From NCBI GenBank assembly GCA_036345935.2, contig JADWOT020000004.1, forward strand, positions 8,015,062 to 8,079,061: 64,000 bases of DNA. The letters are read 5' to 3'. This document shows positions 29,824-41,786 of this stretch, in pieces. The number at the start of each line of letters is the position of its first letter. The stretch's first letter is position 1. Both the position numbers and the translations under genes were made by a program. The notes beneath the pieces were generated by a model, which saw only the letters and a list, made by a program, of their open reading frames with translations, did not search any database and was not told the origin of the DNA. The stretch is from Taenia hydatigena. Its lineage: Eukaryota; Platyhelminthes; Cestoda; Cyclophyllidea; Taeniidae.

Positions 29824-31358
29824 TAGCTACCACGTCTGCTTAAGGGAGCCGCGTGATGGAATGACAACACAACTACCATTTGGAACGCATTGCAGAGGAG
29901 ATGGTGTTATGAGATTAATCAAGCAGCATGGAGCCTTCCCTCCCTTCTCGCCTACTTAGCATACATGCCCATGTGCAGAGCGGTTGGAGGCATCTTATCT
30001 TTTTTCTTACACAAACATTCCCCTTTCTGCTTCACACCTACCGACCCAATTACCCACTAGTTACACACTCTGCACCTTCTAAAGCCATTCTTAAGGCTAA
30101 GTGACAGCATGCCACTCCTCCTAAAGACTCATGACACCTCCAACAGTAGGCAAACTACTTCAAAATGCACTCATTACCTGTACAGCCAACAATTATCTGC
30201 CACCCAACAAAGCAAGAGCAGTTCTACACATCCTGAAGCAAATGGGTTACGGCTAGCGAACCTTCAATCCACAATAGAACATCTCTATCGCCAATTCATG
30301 CATACGTACTGCAGTTTTCTCAGCATTTGCCTTTCCCCTGAAGATAAAAGTGGACATCATACTCGGGTTAAATGCATACACGTGCATTCAAAATACCACT
30401 GCGAAGAGATACAACGATGGGGCATTTAAGTGGCCTCACCACCAAAATCCGGCATTCAACAATCCACCAAGGCATAACACTATTCACTTCGCCTTGTCCA
30501 ACGCCATCTGCCGTACTCTCCTCGGTAAGGCTACTGCATCGTCAGTCTCCCCATCTCCCATGCTGCAAGCTCATTCCGTATGCGATAAGGGGCAAATGTG
30601 TTCACCACCACGCGTGTCCATCATCAGTAGAGGAAACATTGGTCTGAAAGCGATTAGTCAAACTCATGTCAACGGTACGGCACCACTACAACTATAGTGA
30701 CAGTTTTTAGGCCTATAACATTAGACAAGTGATTATCGAATATGACAATGAGTCGCACAGGGAATCACTCGTACATATCAAAGCATCATAACTACACTTC
30801 CAATTACTCCACACCTACTTCACACTGGCATCACCTCATTTCACAGTGGTAAAAGTGACAATACCTGAACATCTTAGATTTAAAAATGAATGGGCAAAAC
30901 CAGCCATCTGACTTATCTAGCATGCTTACCAGGCCACAGGTTCGCACCTGTTTCGCTCTTGCATGGCACTCACACCTCACTTACCGTTTCCGACACCTCC
31001 AATCGGTAAACCGTGTCTCTTATATCCTGCATGAACGAATAGTTCGCATTTAGGAAGGTAACATTCGGTACACTCAATCCGCCGAATGATTGCGACTCCA
31101 CAGCTGTCGACGATGAGTTCAAAGGCGCTTAGTGTGCAGTCTTAGCGGCCTCCCTCCCATTGGTCTGCCTATACACCAACATTCCTCTTTGCCATTGCCA
31201 CCGACGGCAAAGATGGGTGTTGTTGGCAGCCTGATGAGTCAGTCTGTGGTGTCCTTAGAGAGCGACCCATAACCAGCGTTGAAGGTGGTAGCAGCAACAG
31301 AGCGAGTGTCAGTCAGTGAGACTGCTCACCCTCATCCTCTACCATCCCCACAACCTCG

Positions 31359-31676
31359 TCAAATCAATGAGCACATTATAAAAACCAACAGCAGCGCAAT
31401 TAAAAAGGCATCGCGACACATGGAAGGTCGAGTACTACACCACGCGACACTGTCGAAATGAGACAATGTGCTATTGCGTGACATCTCGTGCACACGCTCC
31501 ATTGCAGTGGTAGAGCATCCACACCCAGGGGCCCTAGAAGTATGAGCAAAAGTCGAATAGTCAATGCAGACAGGCTCCATCCCACTACCAATCGTCCGTG
31601 GGCAGGAATACATACACTCGACAATGACATCAATGCAAATCGCCACCCCACTCACTGATCTCCCACTGCATCGCAA
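31359..31676 (-). CDS. Cys-rich gene with hydrophobic tail, best copy
   Basis: CMYSCPRTIGSGMEPVCIDY ... APGCGCSTTAMERVHEMSRN ... FDSVAWCSTRPSMCRDAF followed directly by LIALLLVFIMCSLI and a stop. The C-terminal hydrophobic run right before the stop fits a GPI-attachment signal or tail anchor; the Cys-rich body fits an extracellular domain. Its 5' exon is probably 31,683-31,868. Confidence 0.5.
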   Translation of the reverse strand: MRCSGRSVSGVAICIDVIVECMYSCPRTIGSGMEPVCIDYSTFAHTSRAPGCGCSTTAMERVHEMSRNSTLSHFDSVAWCSTRPSMCRDAFLIALLLVFIMCSLI

Positions 31677-31682
31677 ACGCGA

Positions 31683-31868
31683 TCACACCAGCAGCAGCCA
31701 CGCAGCACTCGATGCAACTCCGACTCCAACACTGGCTGCCTGCAAAATATTAATATTTCTGTTGTAGAACATCCCTAAGACCATGCTCGACCAGGCAGTC
31801 AATATGAAGAAATGACTACTCGTAAAGAATCCGCTGGCGCATCCAGTCAACACCTGCATCACATGCAC
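31683..31868 (-). CDS. Upstream exon candidate of Cys-rich gene, best copy
   Basis: MHVMQVLTGCASGFFTSSHF ... NINILQAASVGVGVASSAAW, one residue different from 11,512-11,697. Hydrophobic patches suggest a signal or membrane region. Confidence 0.4.
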   Translation of the reverse strand: MHVMQVLTGCASGFFTSSHFFILTAWSSMVLGMFYNRNINILQAASVGVGVASSAAWLLLV

Positions 31869-32337
31869 GCGGTAACCCTAACGTCCTGCCTTACACCGGT
31901 CACCTACACCTACACCTCGTCATACAAACACCGACTACTTCACTTCCATGTGATTACATCTTAGTGTGCACTGATAAACCCAACACACTCCCTCCTCCTC
32001 CTCCTCCTCCTTTCCCTCATACGTCTTGCACACCGCAATGCCATCCACATGCCACCACCAAAACACCCGGGCAGTAGAGGTGGAGATCCACTTCATTTGC
32101 GTGCGTCGCGTTGCTATTATCGCATCTCATATCCTATGTGAAACGCGTAGTAGGGGAAAGCTGTGCTTGGTCTCTTAAAGCATGTTGTTGACACGAATTT
32201 CGTATTCCCTCCATTAAGCTGAATCCTTAATATTTAACTCGGTCAAGTGGTTAGGTGAGTGGGTAAATGCAACAATTCATGAAAAGGTGGGGGAAAGGGA
32301 AAAATAAAGAGGGCTGCATTGAAGCGCCGTGCGGAGT

Positions 32338-33505
32338 CATTCGGTTCGCAACCATGTCTGCTGCCAAACACCGCAGCCGAGACAGCACGCTGCATCCATT
32401 GTCATGTGGCGCTTGACGTGGCCGAACTGCGTCCCAAACACATCAGTGTGGAACAGCTCAGTCGGGAGCGGAATCACGAGCAGGACCGGAAGGAGGATCA
32501 AGAGGAGGATAGTGCACAAGAGCATGTCCTGAAGCATCAGGTGGGAAATGCATTTGATGTTGCACTTGTCTTTCCATCAGTTAAACGCAAATCAAGAAGT
32601 GATCCATTGTTTATTGTTTGGAGTGGACAAATCCGTGTGGTGACTTTGTACCCATGTATTTTGGCATATGAGCTACACGTGACTGTTCGATGTGGTTAGT
32701 GAGGAAGAGGCCGTGTGGCTCAATGACTGCGATTTCAAATTCAATGCATTGTTACGGATAGTTATTAGCGACGTGTGAAAGTAAAGTAGTTCTTGTGGCG
32801 TGACATTGTTCTCGCACCTTTGATGTGGCGAGGTGGTCGACACATGCTTTACGGAATGGGGCAGCGTTGTTGGCAAAGCTGTACCCAATGCATCTGGCTC
32901 TCTTTTCTCCCATCACTCAGTACAACCTAATGCCGCGTTCCAAACTGCATGATCTGTCTCACCAAGGGGCGATGCTAAAGTCGCGTAAGGAGCAGTTGGA
33001 GGAAGTGAAGTCATCGACGTCAGAGAGGGAGAAGAAAGCGAAGGATGAAATTATTGAGGTCATGGAAGGAGCAGTGCTGCAGTTTTGTTTGGCGGCAAAC
33101 ACAGCTCTGAATGCTGCCATGGCGAAAGTGGAGAGGGCGAATGAGGCTAGCCACGAGAGCATAAGCAAACTCGTGCGAAAGATCTTGGACCTCGTCACAG
33201 AAATGAGTAGAACGCAAAATGTGCTCGTGTTGATGAGTGGAATAGTGAATGCTGGGTCGTGTGTTGAGAAGTGTTCTGTCCGGGTGTTCCAACTCTTTCC
33301 TTTGATCTTGACCTCCCTCCCTCCTCCATCCCATGTTTCATTTGCACCTTCCCTGCCATAGCATTTGCAGGAATTACTGGCGTAACGAAAGTGGTTGGAA
33401 TGACTCCGTCGTGAAGCCGCGCTTTTAAAAGAGGAGGAAGTGGTGGCGGAAAATGAAAGATCTACGTCCATTACACAGATGCAGGTGTCTGATGGATTTA
33501 CTATG
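32338..33505 (+). pseudogene. Coiled-coil gene, truncated and nonsense-bearing copy
   Basis: Copy of the minus-strand gene at 37,083-38,308. Exon 1 homology starts abruptly at FGSQPCLLPNTAAETARCIH (32,338), right at the edge of the large duplication, so its start is lost. Exon 2 (about 32,840-33,240) holds the coiled coil KSRKEQLEEVKSSTSEREKK. Exon 3 (33,371-33,505) keeps acceptor gcatttgcag and a gtaagt donor but contains TAA at 33,383 and TGA at 33,401. Confidence 0.65.
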
Positions 33506-34236
33506 GTAAGTCACTAAACGCGCATGTAAACATTGGCGAGTGAACACCACTTGTGATGGAGTTGCATTACTTCCACAATTTCTGCCTGGTTTCAACATTA
33601 AAGACGAAGGGCATTTCACCGTACTGACTCGTCTTATTTGCATGTCAAGCGACTAAGCAAGAAACAAGAGAAGGAGACAAATGAGCGAAAAAGGACTTTA
33701 GAGATGTAGTGATCTTATGACCATCCCATAAAATGGAGCCAGGGATGATTTAGGGGAATTGGGTTACCGAAAGAACCCTGCTTATCAGTTGCTTGGGACT
33801 ACCGATTGAGCTGATTGCGGTGGGTGAAAGAGAGCCACGGTGCTGGCATGATGCAAAAGCGCCCTGAAAGCCCAAACACCAACCCGGTCTTGCAGCCATT
33901 CGAAAGTTTGTAATGACTCAGACTCGGCTGATTTCATTGTGCCACGTGTGAGGTGATAAACAGTACTGGCTTAAAAGACCATATTATTAAGGTCCACATT
34001 TGACTTAATTCCCATTATCAGAATCCCGGCTCTACAGCCAAGGTAGGGTGACTGTGCTGAAAACACAATGCGTCCAGGTCGACTGGCGTAAAATTACGTG
34101 TAACAAAAGATGTGCTTACAACCGCATCACGAGCGCTGTTCTTTCCAATCATTCGACTCACTTCCAGTTTATTCACCGCTTTCATGGCAGGATTTGCAAC
34201 ATCTTCAAGAAATTCACGTTTAAAAGATTAAATAGA
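33506..34236. other. No supported gene
   Basis: AT-richer, apparently single-copy spacer between the inverted pair; only short frames. Confidence 0.4.
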
Positions 34237-34877
34237 TCATTTTCTCATTATGATTTCATTGAATAGCCAATTTATGGCATTGGGCTTATGTCGAGCATTA
34301 TCCACGACTATAAATTCTGGCCATAGGATGTGTTTACTAGGATGGACTAAACGTTTGGCACAAGGTAAGCCAGTTTTCTCTCTTCATTCCACCTGTTCGA
34401 CATCATCAAACAGAGCCAATTTAAAATCAACTTCGCTAAATGAATAGGACGTTACATTTGCCATAAATTTGATGTTTAAATGAGACTGCTCAATGTAGTG
34501 TTTGCGATTTGAGTACTGAGCTTTCCAGCCGACTGGAATAAATTCAACGTAGTTATTAGCAAGATCGAAGGCATTTCTCCGTTTTCTTGCAGCAGAGACT
34601 ACTGCATTGCGTTTGATTGTGACCGAATTCGGCAGTTTTATGCGAATTTTTTGAAGTACTGACTCGCGAGTAATTATCATTTTTCGACGACAATGTTTGT
34701 GTAAGCGAAAAGTCTTTTGATATCAGTCGTGTATATGTGAACGTTGGCTGACTTGACACTTACGATGTGTTGACATCTATTGACGCTCTCAAACAAATCA
34801 CACTCTATAAGAAAGTTACGCACCGTGTTACTACTATGTAAAAGGGACAAACTAACAAGGTTTCTAATCATTCGCAA
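34237..34877 (-). pseudogene. Unidentified gene relic, ~210 codons with frameshift and nonsense
   Basis: Three pieces in a row on the minus strand. 34,877-34,677 encodes MRMIRNLVSLSLLHSSNTVR ... RLFAYTNIVVEK. The next frame overlaps its stop (atga) and encodes MIITRESVLQKIRIKLPNSV ... VEFIPVGWKAQYSNRKHYIE to a TGA at 34,384. The same frame then continues KRLVHPSKHILWPEFIVVDN ... NAINWLFNEII to 34,237. Protein-like composition across all three suggests one gene interrupted by a frameshift and a nonsense codon. No family is recognised. Confidence 0.4.
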
Positions 34878-37082
34878 TAAACTCTACAGGCTTTTAAAAT
34901 TGGTGATTTTTCCATTCTCAAAATAAAAAGAAGTGCATGATTTCAGTAGCACCACCTGTTCCACAATTTATGATTACAGTGTTGGGGCACTTATCCTTAC
35001 CAGAGTGAGCCTTACTTGCATCGCTTGTCATCGTCGACTTACAACGGCACAGGTTGATTTGAAAAGCTGTTGCATCGACCCAAGTCATCCTCAGATAACT
35101 GAGTTAGTAAAGGAAAACTTGTTGGGAATCGCGGTCAGAAGGAGCTAAAAGTAAGTGTTTCCACTCCACTACCTGCAGCTAAAGAAACAAAAATGGGTTT
35201 AAGGAAAAATTACATAGGGGCAATTGCCAGCACTGAGAGAACTTACTAAAGCAAAAAGCGTGTTTATTTTATTGTATTTATAGTTCATGAAAGACAAGGC
35301 TTAAATAGAAAGGTCCTCCTTTGCTTATTTAAAACGTCCTAAGCTTTAGTTTTAGCATCCTACTCATGTAGTGATGCAAACGAATTTAGTCACAAATTAT
35401 TTAAAAACGACAAGAGCTCACTAGTGCTGCCGATGGCGCCTCAATTGTTTGAAAGAGAACAACGACTATTTGATTACCATTCCAGCCCAATTAAATAATG
35501 ACGGTTGTAATTGATGGCGCACAAAAGCTCCAAATATTTGTATTCAACACATTCAAAGAGAGTTTACACATAACAAAAAAGAATTCAGGTCAATCATAAT
35601 GGATGCCACTTCATTTCTACAATTACAAAGGAAAGATATTTTACACTCACCAAAACACGGCACAGAGTACAACAGTAACGATGGAATTGGCAAAAAGAAA
35701 CAACCAAGGCACTCAAATATACCAAATAAAAATGCTGCATAACCAACACTTTATGTGTGCAAGTAGCACCAGATTGGGTGAAGTAGGAAAGAACACAAAG
35801 ACAGTGATGTGGCTTTCACTGGACCTCATCGAGTCTGTAGAATGAGAGAGAGAGACGGAAGAAGTAGTGAGAGGTGAAGGTGAGCAGTCAAGTGTGAGCG
35901 CACCTGCATTTGTGACTTTCAAGCAGGCTGACACACAGCCGTGCACCCCTCAGCTGACGAGGAGGAGTCGCCACTGCCAATTGAGCCGCATTGGCTGTGG
36001 AGAATGTGACCACGGCTCTGTGCATTCCTTCGTCCACACTCGTCTCGGTGACTTCACCGAATTTGCCGGAGAGGCTTTGACAGTCGTTTTGTGTGCCGTT
36101 GTTTTCTAGCCTTGTTTTGAATTAAGAATGAAGAGGTCTTTACACCGACCAATCCTTGCTCTAACTTTTCATATTTTTTTTTTATTTCCTCTTTTATTTC
36201 CCCTATTTCGGCTTTTTAGGTCGTCTTTCCTGACCTTTAATCTCTTTTACCTCTTTGTGTATTTTGTTTCATAGCAGCTGGGCATGTGAATATGCAGCAC
36301 CACTATATTGCATTTACCCTTTCTCTTCAATATTGCAGCTCGACTGGGTTTCGGGAAGCAAAACTACTCCTTCGCATGAGATGAGACCAAAGTCACCCAG
36401 ATTTTTTTGAATCTAAACAAATACACACACATTAGATGTAAGTTTTACTTTAATAATGCGATCCTTTTCCTCAACCGCACAGGGAAAACACTTTCTGTAT
36501 CAAATCCTGTTTTGTGTTCCATTCACGACATTTGGTTCTCATTTTATTGCCATTATGTCGCGATTCGATGGTCTCACTGCACCTGAATCAAGGCCTAAAT
36601 AGCAGAGATCTGTCTAACATTTGTCCTCGCATTTTTGCTTGTCTTAAGTTAATCTCGGCAATCGGCTACTCAAACTACCGAGTCAAAACCCTTCGGAAAA
36701 TTCAAGCCTCCTCGTAAAAGATGAAGACATGAAACGCGCTTTTTCACCGTCTCTCCCCACTCCTTACTACTCTACTGACGGATAGTGAGTGTTTCATGGG
36801 ATACCTAATTTTGGTGAACGCGTGGCTACCGTGAAGTGCAATGCCGAGTACTCCACAACCCATCATCTCAGCAGACGTCTCTCTTCGCAAAACCACAATC
36901 TACTCTACTTTAGCATGTCGAAATTGACTTCGCCCCGTACGCATACTTTACTTTGACTGAAACTGATAGATTTGTTTCCCCAGTCGAATCCTTGCTTCCC
37001 CATCTCTTGATCCATCGCGAAAGGCAAAACTCGCAGGTTAAATTTAATAAGTCAACTTTTACTCACACGTTTGGTAACTTAC
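34878..37082. other. Mostly featureless; one weak frame at 35,603-35,845
   Basis: A plus-strand ATG frame of 80 codons (FYNYKGKIFYTHQNTAQSTT) may be an exon but has no splice or copy support. 36,170-36,260 is T-rich. Nothing else. Confidence 0.3.
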
Positions 37083-38308
37083 TTTAGCGAATCCGTCAGA
37101 CACGTGCATCCGAATGATGGACGTAGGTCTTTGGTGTTCCATCATCACCTCTCCCTCCAAAAGCGTGACTTCGCGACGGAGCCATTCCAACCACTTTTGT
37201 TTCGCCAATGCTTCCTGCAAATGCTATAGCAGGGAAGTAACAAGTAAGGCGCAAAATAGAGAAGGCAGAAAGGATAGGATGCAAGAAGAGGAATTGGAAG
37301 GACCAGTTGGAAGACTTTTCAACATAATATGCAACAACAGTCACTGCCACTCACTGTAATCCCATTCAGAGACGCGCAGACATCTTGCAACTTGCTTGCT
37401 TCTGAATCCAGGTCCAAGATCTTTCGCACGAGTTTGCTTATGCTCTCGTGGTTAGCCTCATTCGCCCTCTCCACTTTCGCCATGGCAGCATTCAGAGCTG
37501 TGTTCGCCGCCAAACAAAACTGCAGCACTGCTCCTTCCATGACCTCAATAATTTCATCCTTCGCTTTCTTCTCCCTCTCTGACGTCGATGACTTCACTTC
37601 CTCCAACTGCTCCTTACGCGACTTTAGCATCGCCCCTTGGTGAGACAGATCATGCAGCATGGAACGCAGCATTAGGTTGTACTGAGTGATGGGAGAAAAG
37701 AGAGCCAGATGCGTTGGGTACAGTTTTGCCAACAACGCTGCTCCATTCCGTACAACATGTGTCGACTACCTCGCCACATTAAAGGTGCGAGAACAATGTC
37801 ATGCCACAAGAACTACTTCACTTTCACCTCGATAGCAACTATCCGTAACAATGCCTTGAATTTGAAATCGCAGTCATTAAGCCACACGGCATCTTCCTCA
37901 CTAGTCACATAGAACAGTCACGTGTAGCTCATATGCCAAAATACATGAGTACAAAGTCACCACATGGATTTGTCCACTCCAAACAATAAACAATGGATCA
38001 CTCCTTGATTTGCGTTTAACTGATGGAAAGACAAGTGCAATATCAAATGCATTTCCCACCTGATGCTTCAGGACATGCTCTTGTGCACTATCCTCCTCTT
38101 GATCCTCCTTCTGGTCCCGCTCGTGATTCTGCTCCCGACTGAGCTGCTCCAAACTGACGTGTTTGGGACGCAGTTCGGCCACGTCAAGCGCCACATGACA
38201 ATGGATGCAGCGTGCTGTCTCGACTGCGGTGTTTGGCAGCAGACATGGTTGCGAACCGAAGGTAGGTTTGCATGACAAGCCATAGGGATCACTCATCCTT
38301 CTTGACAT
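37083..38308 (-). CDS. Coiled-coil protein gene, three exons, intact copy
   Basis: Exon 1 (38,308 to about 37,902) starts MSRRMSDPYGLSC, includes TARCIHCHVALDV and an acidic QKEDQEEDSAQEH patch, and ends at a ta/GTGAGG donor kept in both copies. Exon 2 (about 37,760-37,355) holds SPITQYNLMLRSMLHDLSHQ and a long coiled coil through ANEANHESISKLVRKILDLD; a GTGAGT donor follows LNGIT. A 140-bp phase-0 intron leads to exon 3 (37,214-37,083), EALAKQKWLEWLRREVTLLE, ending at GTAAGT, so the gene continues beyond. A Cys/His motif followed by a coiled coil recalls TRIM-like layouts, but no RING or B-box is defined. The exon 1-2 acceptor is unresolved. Confidence 0.5.
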
Positions 38309-38336
38309 AATGAAAATGAAAATAGGATAAACTGAA

Positions 38337-38534
38337 ATGCTGCACAGGAATATGTGCATTCTCATTAAGTTTGGTGATGTGGCCTTCAAATGCAGCACAC
38401 ACACATTTGGGTGCGAACGCGATGCAAATTTTACCCTACTGCTGCTGGCACCGCTGGAAAGGAAGCCTATACGAGAGGAAGCACATAAAATACTGCAAGC
38501 AGAAGCAGACACTGGGAAGATTTACCACGAATGA
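38337..38534 (+). CDS. Open frame opposite the gene upstream region
   Basis: Reads FGDVAFKCSTHTFGCERDAN and PLERKPIREEAHKILQAEAD to a TGA, and is preceded by a cag. Quite protein-like. The minus strand is also open here (to 38,512), so strand is undecided. Confidence 0.25.
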   Translation: MLHRNMCILIKFGDVAFKCSTHTFGCERDANFTLLLLAPLERKPIREEAHKILQAEADTGKIYHE

Positions 38535-39489
38535 ATGAAAACTACGTCCACAATCGTTTAGACGTTTTACACTTTACCTTACTCTGCTTTTACCTCCCCG
38601 GTTTTCTCAGATTTTATAATTCTTACTTCTACTTATCCTCATGGCTTCCCTTAAGCTGTGCTCTACCTCCTACACCTCCTCATGACCTTTTAGTTTGTTC
38701 AAAGGTTGGTTTCTTCTGCACTTTTAGGTCCATTGTATCACTTTAAATTAGGTTACTGCTAACTTGAGCTTGTACCTCCTTGACTCGCATTCGATGTTAC
38801 TCATCGATGCTGCCCAAACTTTACTTTTACCTCTTAGTACCACAATAAAGTCATTTATTGCACAAATAACTCACGACTTTTTGCATACTCCACAAATGAG
38901 GTGAGTGCCAGTTGGGTCCATCGCTGCGCCACAGTCTTCTCAGTTCAAGTGGCAGTGTGCTTTTTACGCTACAAATCCAAACCACAAAGCACTTCCGCCA
39001 CTTTCATGGCGCCATTCTTGTGGTGGAGTAGCCAATCTGTGCAATGCGTTGTTGTAGTTCAGCCAATAGTGGTGCTTGAGTGATTAGAATTGGCATGCGT
39101 GATTCAAACCAAGCCTCTCCAAATGAGAAATGAACTAGTCTGACTAAGCGCTAGAATTCTCTCTTTCTCTCTCTGGTGCTCAACACCATTAATTGATAAC
39201 TTGAGTGGAATAGGTTGCGTAGACAAGTGTGCCTTAGCTCTTTTGACAATTGCAGCACTCACTGATCGTGCATAGTGTGAAAAACCAGTAGATAAGCAAG
39301 TCATGTGCCAGTAAGAGGAGAATGTATGCCGCTTTTTTGCACCATTGTAAGCGTGGAAGCTGATACTCGCTTTCAGACTGTCTCACGCCTTTATTTGTCA
39401 GTAGTGTGATCTTCTGAATTCAATCTTCTTCTAATTACTGTACAAGCACACGCGTTTTCCTTTCCTTTTTATTAATCACCTTTCTCTTA
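38535..39489. other. No supported gene
   Basis: Only short frames; 38,901-39,083 plus is the longest and has no support. Confidence 0.35.
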
Positions 39490-39897
39490 TTGTCCCATGC
39501 CTCGGAGCAAAACCAAGAGACGAGCACCACATGGAAAGAGACGCGTTTCGGTTTGCGGACAAAGAAATGGATAGGCTGTATCGCTTGGCCACCGACCCTC
39601 TTTGGTAATTTTAATCACGTCTGGACGACCCTCAGTCCAGCCTTTGCTTATGCTATCAGATACTGTGGTGACTTCTGTCACCTCGTTTGTGGTAGATTGG
39701 CACACCTCGCTGCAATAACGGAACGCAAAGCTGGGAGCGGCATAGCATCCTCTTCAAATGAGGGGAGTGTATCGCACCCTCTGTCTCTCTCACTTCTGGC
39801 AGTAATCAAAGATGACTATATGGCAAATCCTACATTTAAGAAAAAGGTAAATTCAGATCTTGCAGCTGAAGTGACGCGGAAATCGATGGTCTGCTAA
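39490..39897 (+). CDS. Exon-bearing region; short motif shared with 49.7 kb
   Basis: The reliable part is the 3' end: a ctcacttctggcag acceptor, then VIKDDYMANPTFKKKVNSDL and a stop at 39,895, or a GTAAAT donor after FKKK. A related motif (MRENEAKFRKKVKLDM) occurs at about 49,790. Upstream, ERDAFRFADKEMDRLYRLAT in another frame, before a gtaatt, could be a separate exon. Confidence 0.3.
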   Translation: MSHASEQNQETSTTWKETRFGLRTKKWIGCIAWPPTLFGNFNHVWTTLSPAFAYAIRYCGDFCHLVCGRLAHLAAITERKAGSGIASSSNEGSVSHPLSLSLLAVIKDDYMANPTFKKKVNSDLAAEVTRKSMVC

Positions 39898-41583
39898 TCC
39901 AGTCAGTAACCTTCAATCGTTAGCGTGTAAATATTGGAAAAAAGGAACCATCCACCGTTAAGCATGCAAAAAGTGACAAGGAGTGACACGTTACCTAAAT
40001 CAAATTGCGACCCCCGCATTTGTTCATTTGTTGCCTCCAGAGGCTGAATGGGCGCGCCCTACCTCCACTTGTCTCCCCGTCCACTGAAACTCCATTAAGT
40101 GTGTGCCCTTGATGGTTTTGAAGGTGGCAAACAACTGGGGGCTTACGACTCAAAGCCTACTGGAAGTTGCCTGCATCTGCCTTTCAACTAACTTTTCACC
40201 CTACCTGCTTACCTGCTCATCCACGCCTAATCCTTTAGTGCATATCATCCCTCTTCCTATTGTCCCAATCATCATAACCCTTACCTTTCTCTACTTATTC
40301 CTTACACTGCCTCACAATCTCCTTCTCATTTACTCCAGTTCCCCTTTTTACACCCTCTTTCCTCTTTCCCCTACTCATTCGCTCCTAGTATTATCCATAA
40401 TATCCCCTCCAATTTCCTCTCCTCCTCCTACGTCGTCTTGTTATCCCATAGCCCGCCCACCCATTCACCCACTCATGCACCCACTCCCACCGATGTATCC
40501 ACTCCTACCACTACTGTTGCACCCATCCACTCAACCATCCCCATCATCGAAACTACTTATAGGCTGCTAGTAGACGCCCCACCACCACCACCACCACCAC
40601 TACTGCCACCTCTATCACCACTCATAGAGCATTCTCTCCTTCTTTCTCCCTCTCTTCCTTCCTCTACCTTGCTGAATGCCTCTCTTTACTTTCATCGCAT
40701 TCTTTTTCCCTTTTTTCCTCCCACTCATTCATCATCCATGCTGTCTTTCAACAACCTACTCTCTTTCTCAACCTCTCATTCATTCATTCATTTCATCCAT
40801 TTCATGCAATGCACACACACACACACACACGCATCCAAACACAGGCTCCCTTTCTCTATCTTAGCAAACACCACCTAAACCAAGGCGGCACTACTTGCAA
40901 CTTGCCAGTAGACCTGCTGCCTTCCTCCCTCCTCACAACTACTTATGCACTGCTAGTACACTTCTTCCCACTCCTCCTCCTCCTCCTTTCTCACCTCTCT
41001 CCCACCTCCATTACTCGTGCAGCACTCCTCCTTTTCTCCTTTCATTTCAATAAATGTCACTCTATTCATTACTATATACTTTGCTTCTAACGCATTCATT
41101 CATTCTCACCTCCTTTCTTTCTTTCATTATTACTTCCCCTTCTCTACTTTTTCCTCATTCCATCATTTCTGCATTCTTTGCAAGCATATGTTCTATCCCC
41201 TTCTTTCTAATATTGTTTCCATTGACCATTAACTTACAGCAAAAGAGACCCTCAATTTCAGACGCAAAGTTAGGCTATCCCTCTCCTCCTCCTCCTCCTC
41301 CTCCTCCTCCTCCTCCTCCTTCTCCTTCATTCGACGGCAACGACACAGTACCGTAGCTCACTTTGGAGGTTTGGCATACATCACTAGATATTTTAACAAA
41401 CCTACCAATTGTTTCCATACCCATTTTAAGTATTCGACGCCTTCCACCATTTCTAAACGGCCTCTTGTCTCTCACTTTCCTACTGCATTTCTTACGCTGC
41501 TGTAGCGCAAACGGTTGTACGTGAATGCACACTTACCATGTCCAATGAAGCCATGCTACCTCCCTCTTCCCTATAAGGGAAGG
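39898..41583. other. Pyrimidine-rich DNA with (CCT), (CA) and (CCA) tracts
   Basis: Long T/C-rich stretches, (ca)n near 40,810-40,830, (cac)n near 40,580 and (ctc)n at 41,280-41,322. Open frames here are Pro/Leu/Ser runs and are not accepted as genes. Confidence 0.6.
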
Positions 41584-41786
41584 ATGGGCAAGACAGACAG
41601 TGATGACTGTGGCGCAACTAATCAGGTTGGATTGCATTTGTACGCATTCATCTGTAGCAGCTGCAAGCCTGGCTGCGCAGAGGACTTCTTCTCTATCCCA
41701 CATGCCATGTTAGTTAAGGCCACCACTGATAGGCGCTACTTCCTTAACGAACACGCTGCCGCTCGCATTGTCACCTACATTGCCTT
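41584..41786 (+). CDS. Exon candidate, 67 residues
   Basis: ATG frame MGKTDSDDCGATNQVGLHLY, then FICSSCKPGCAEDFFSIPHA and RRYFLNEHAAARIVTYIA, ending at a perfect GTAAGT donor (41,787) in phase 2. Ordinary globular composition with four cysteines. No downstream exon identified in the next 2 kb, which is again pyrimidine-rich. Confidence 0.35.

Larger units (their letters stand above)
27690..32326 (-). repeat. Arm 3 of large inverted duplication (pair 10,905-15,620)
   Basis: Reverse complement of arm 1 as described there, without the 12.3-12.9 kb insertion. Ends at about 32,326, where it abuts the pseudogene at 32,338. Confidence 0.9.

Noticed and set aside
40103..41356. Pro/Leu/Ser-rich proteins of 90-155 codons
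   Set aside because: Pyrimidine-rich simple sequence, several frames open at once, no copy or splice support.
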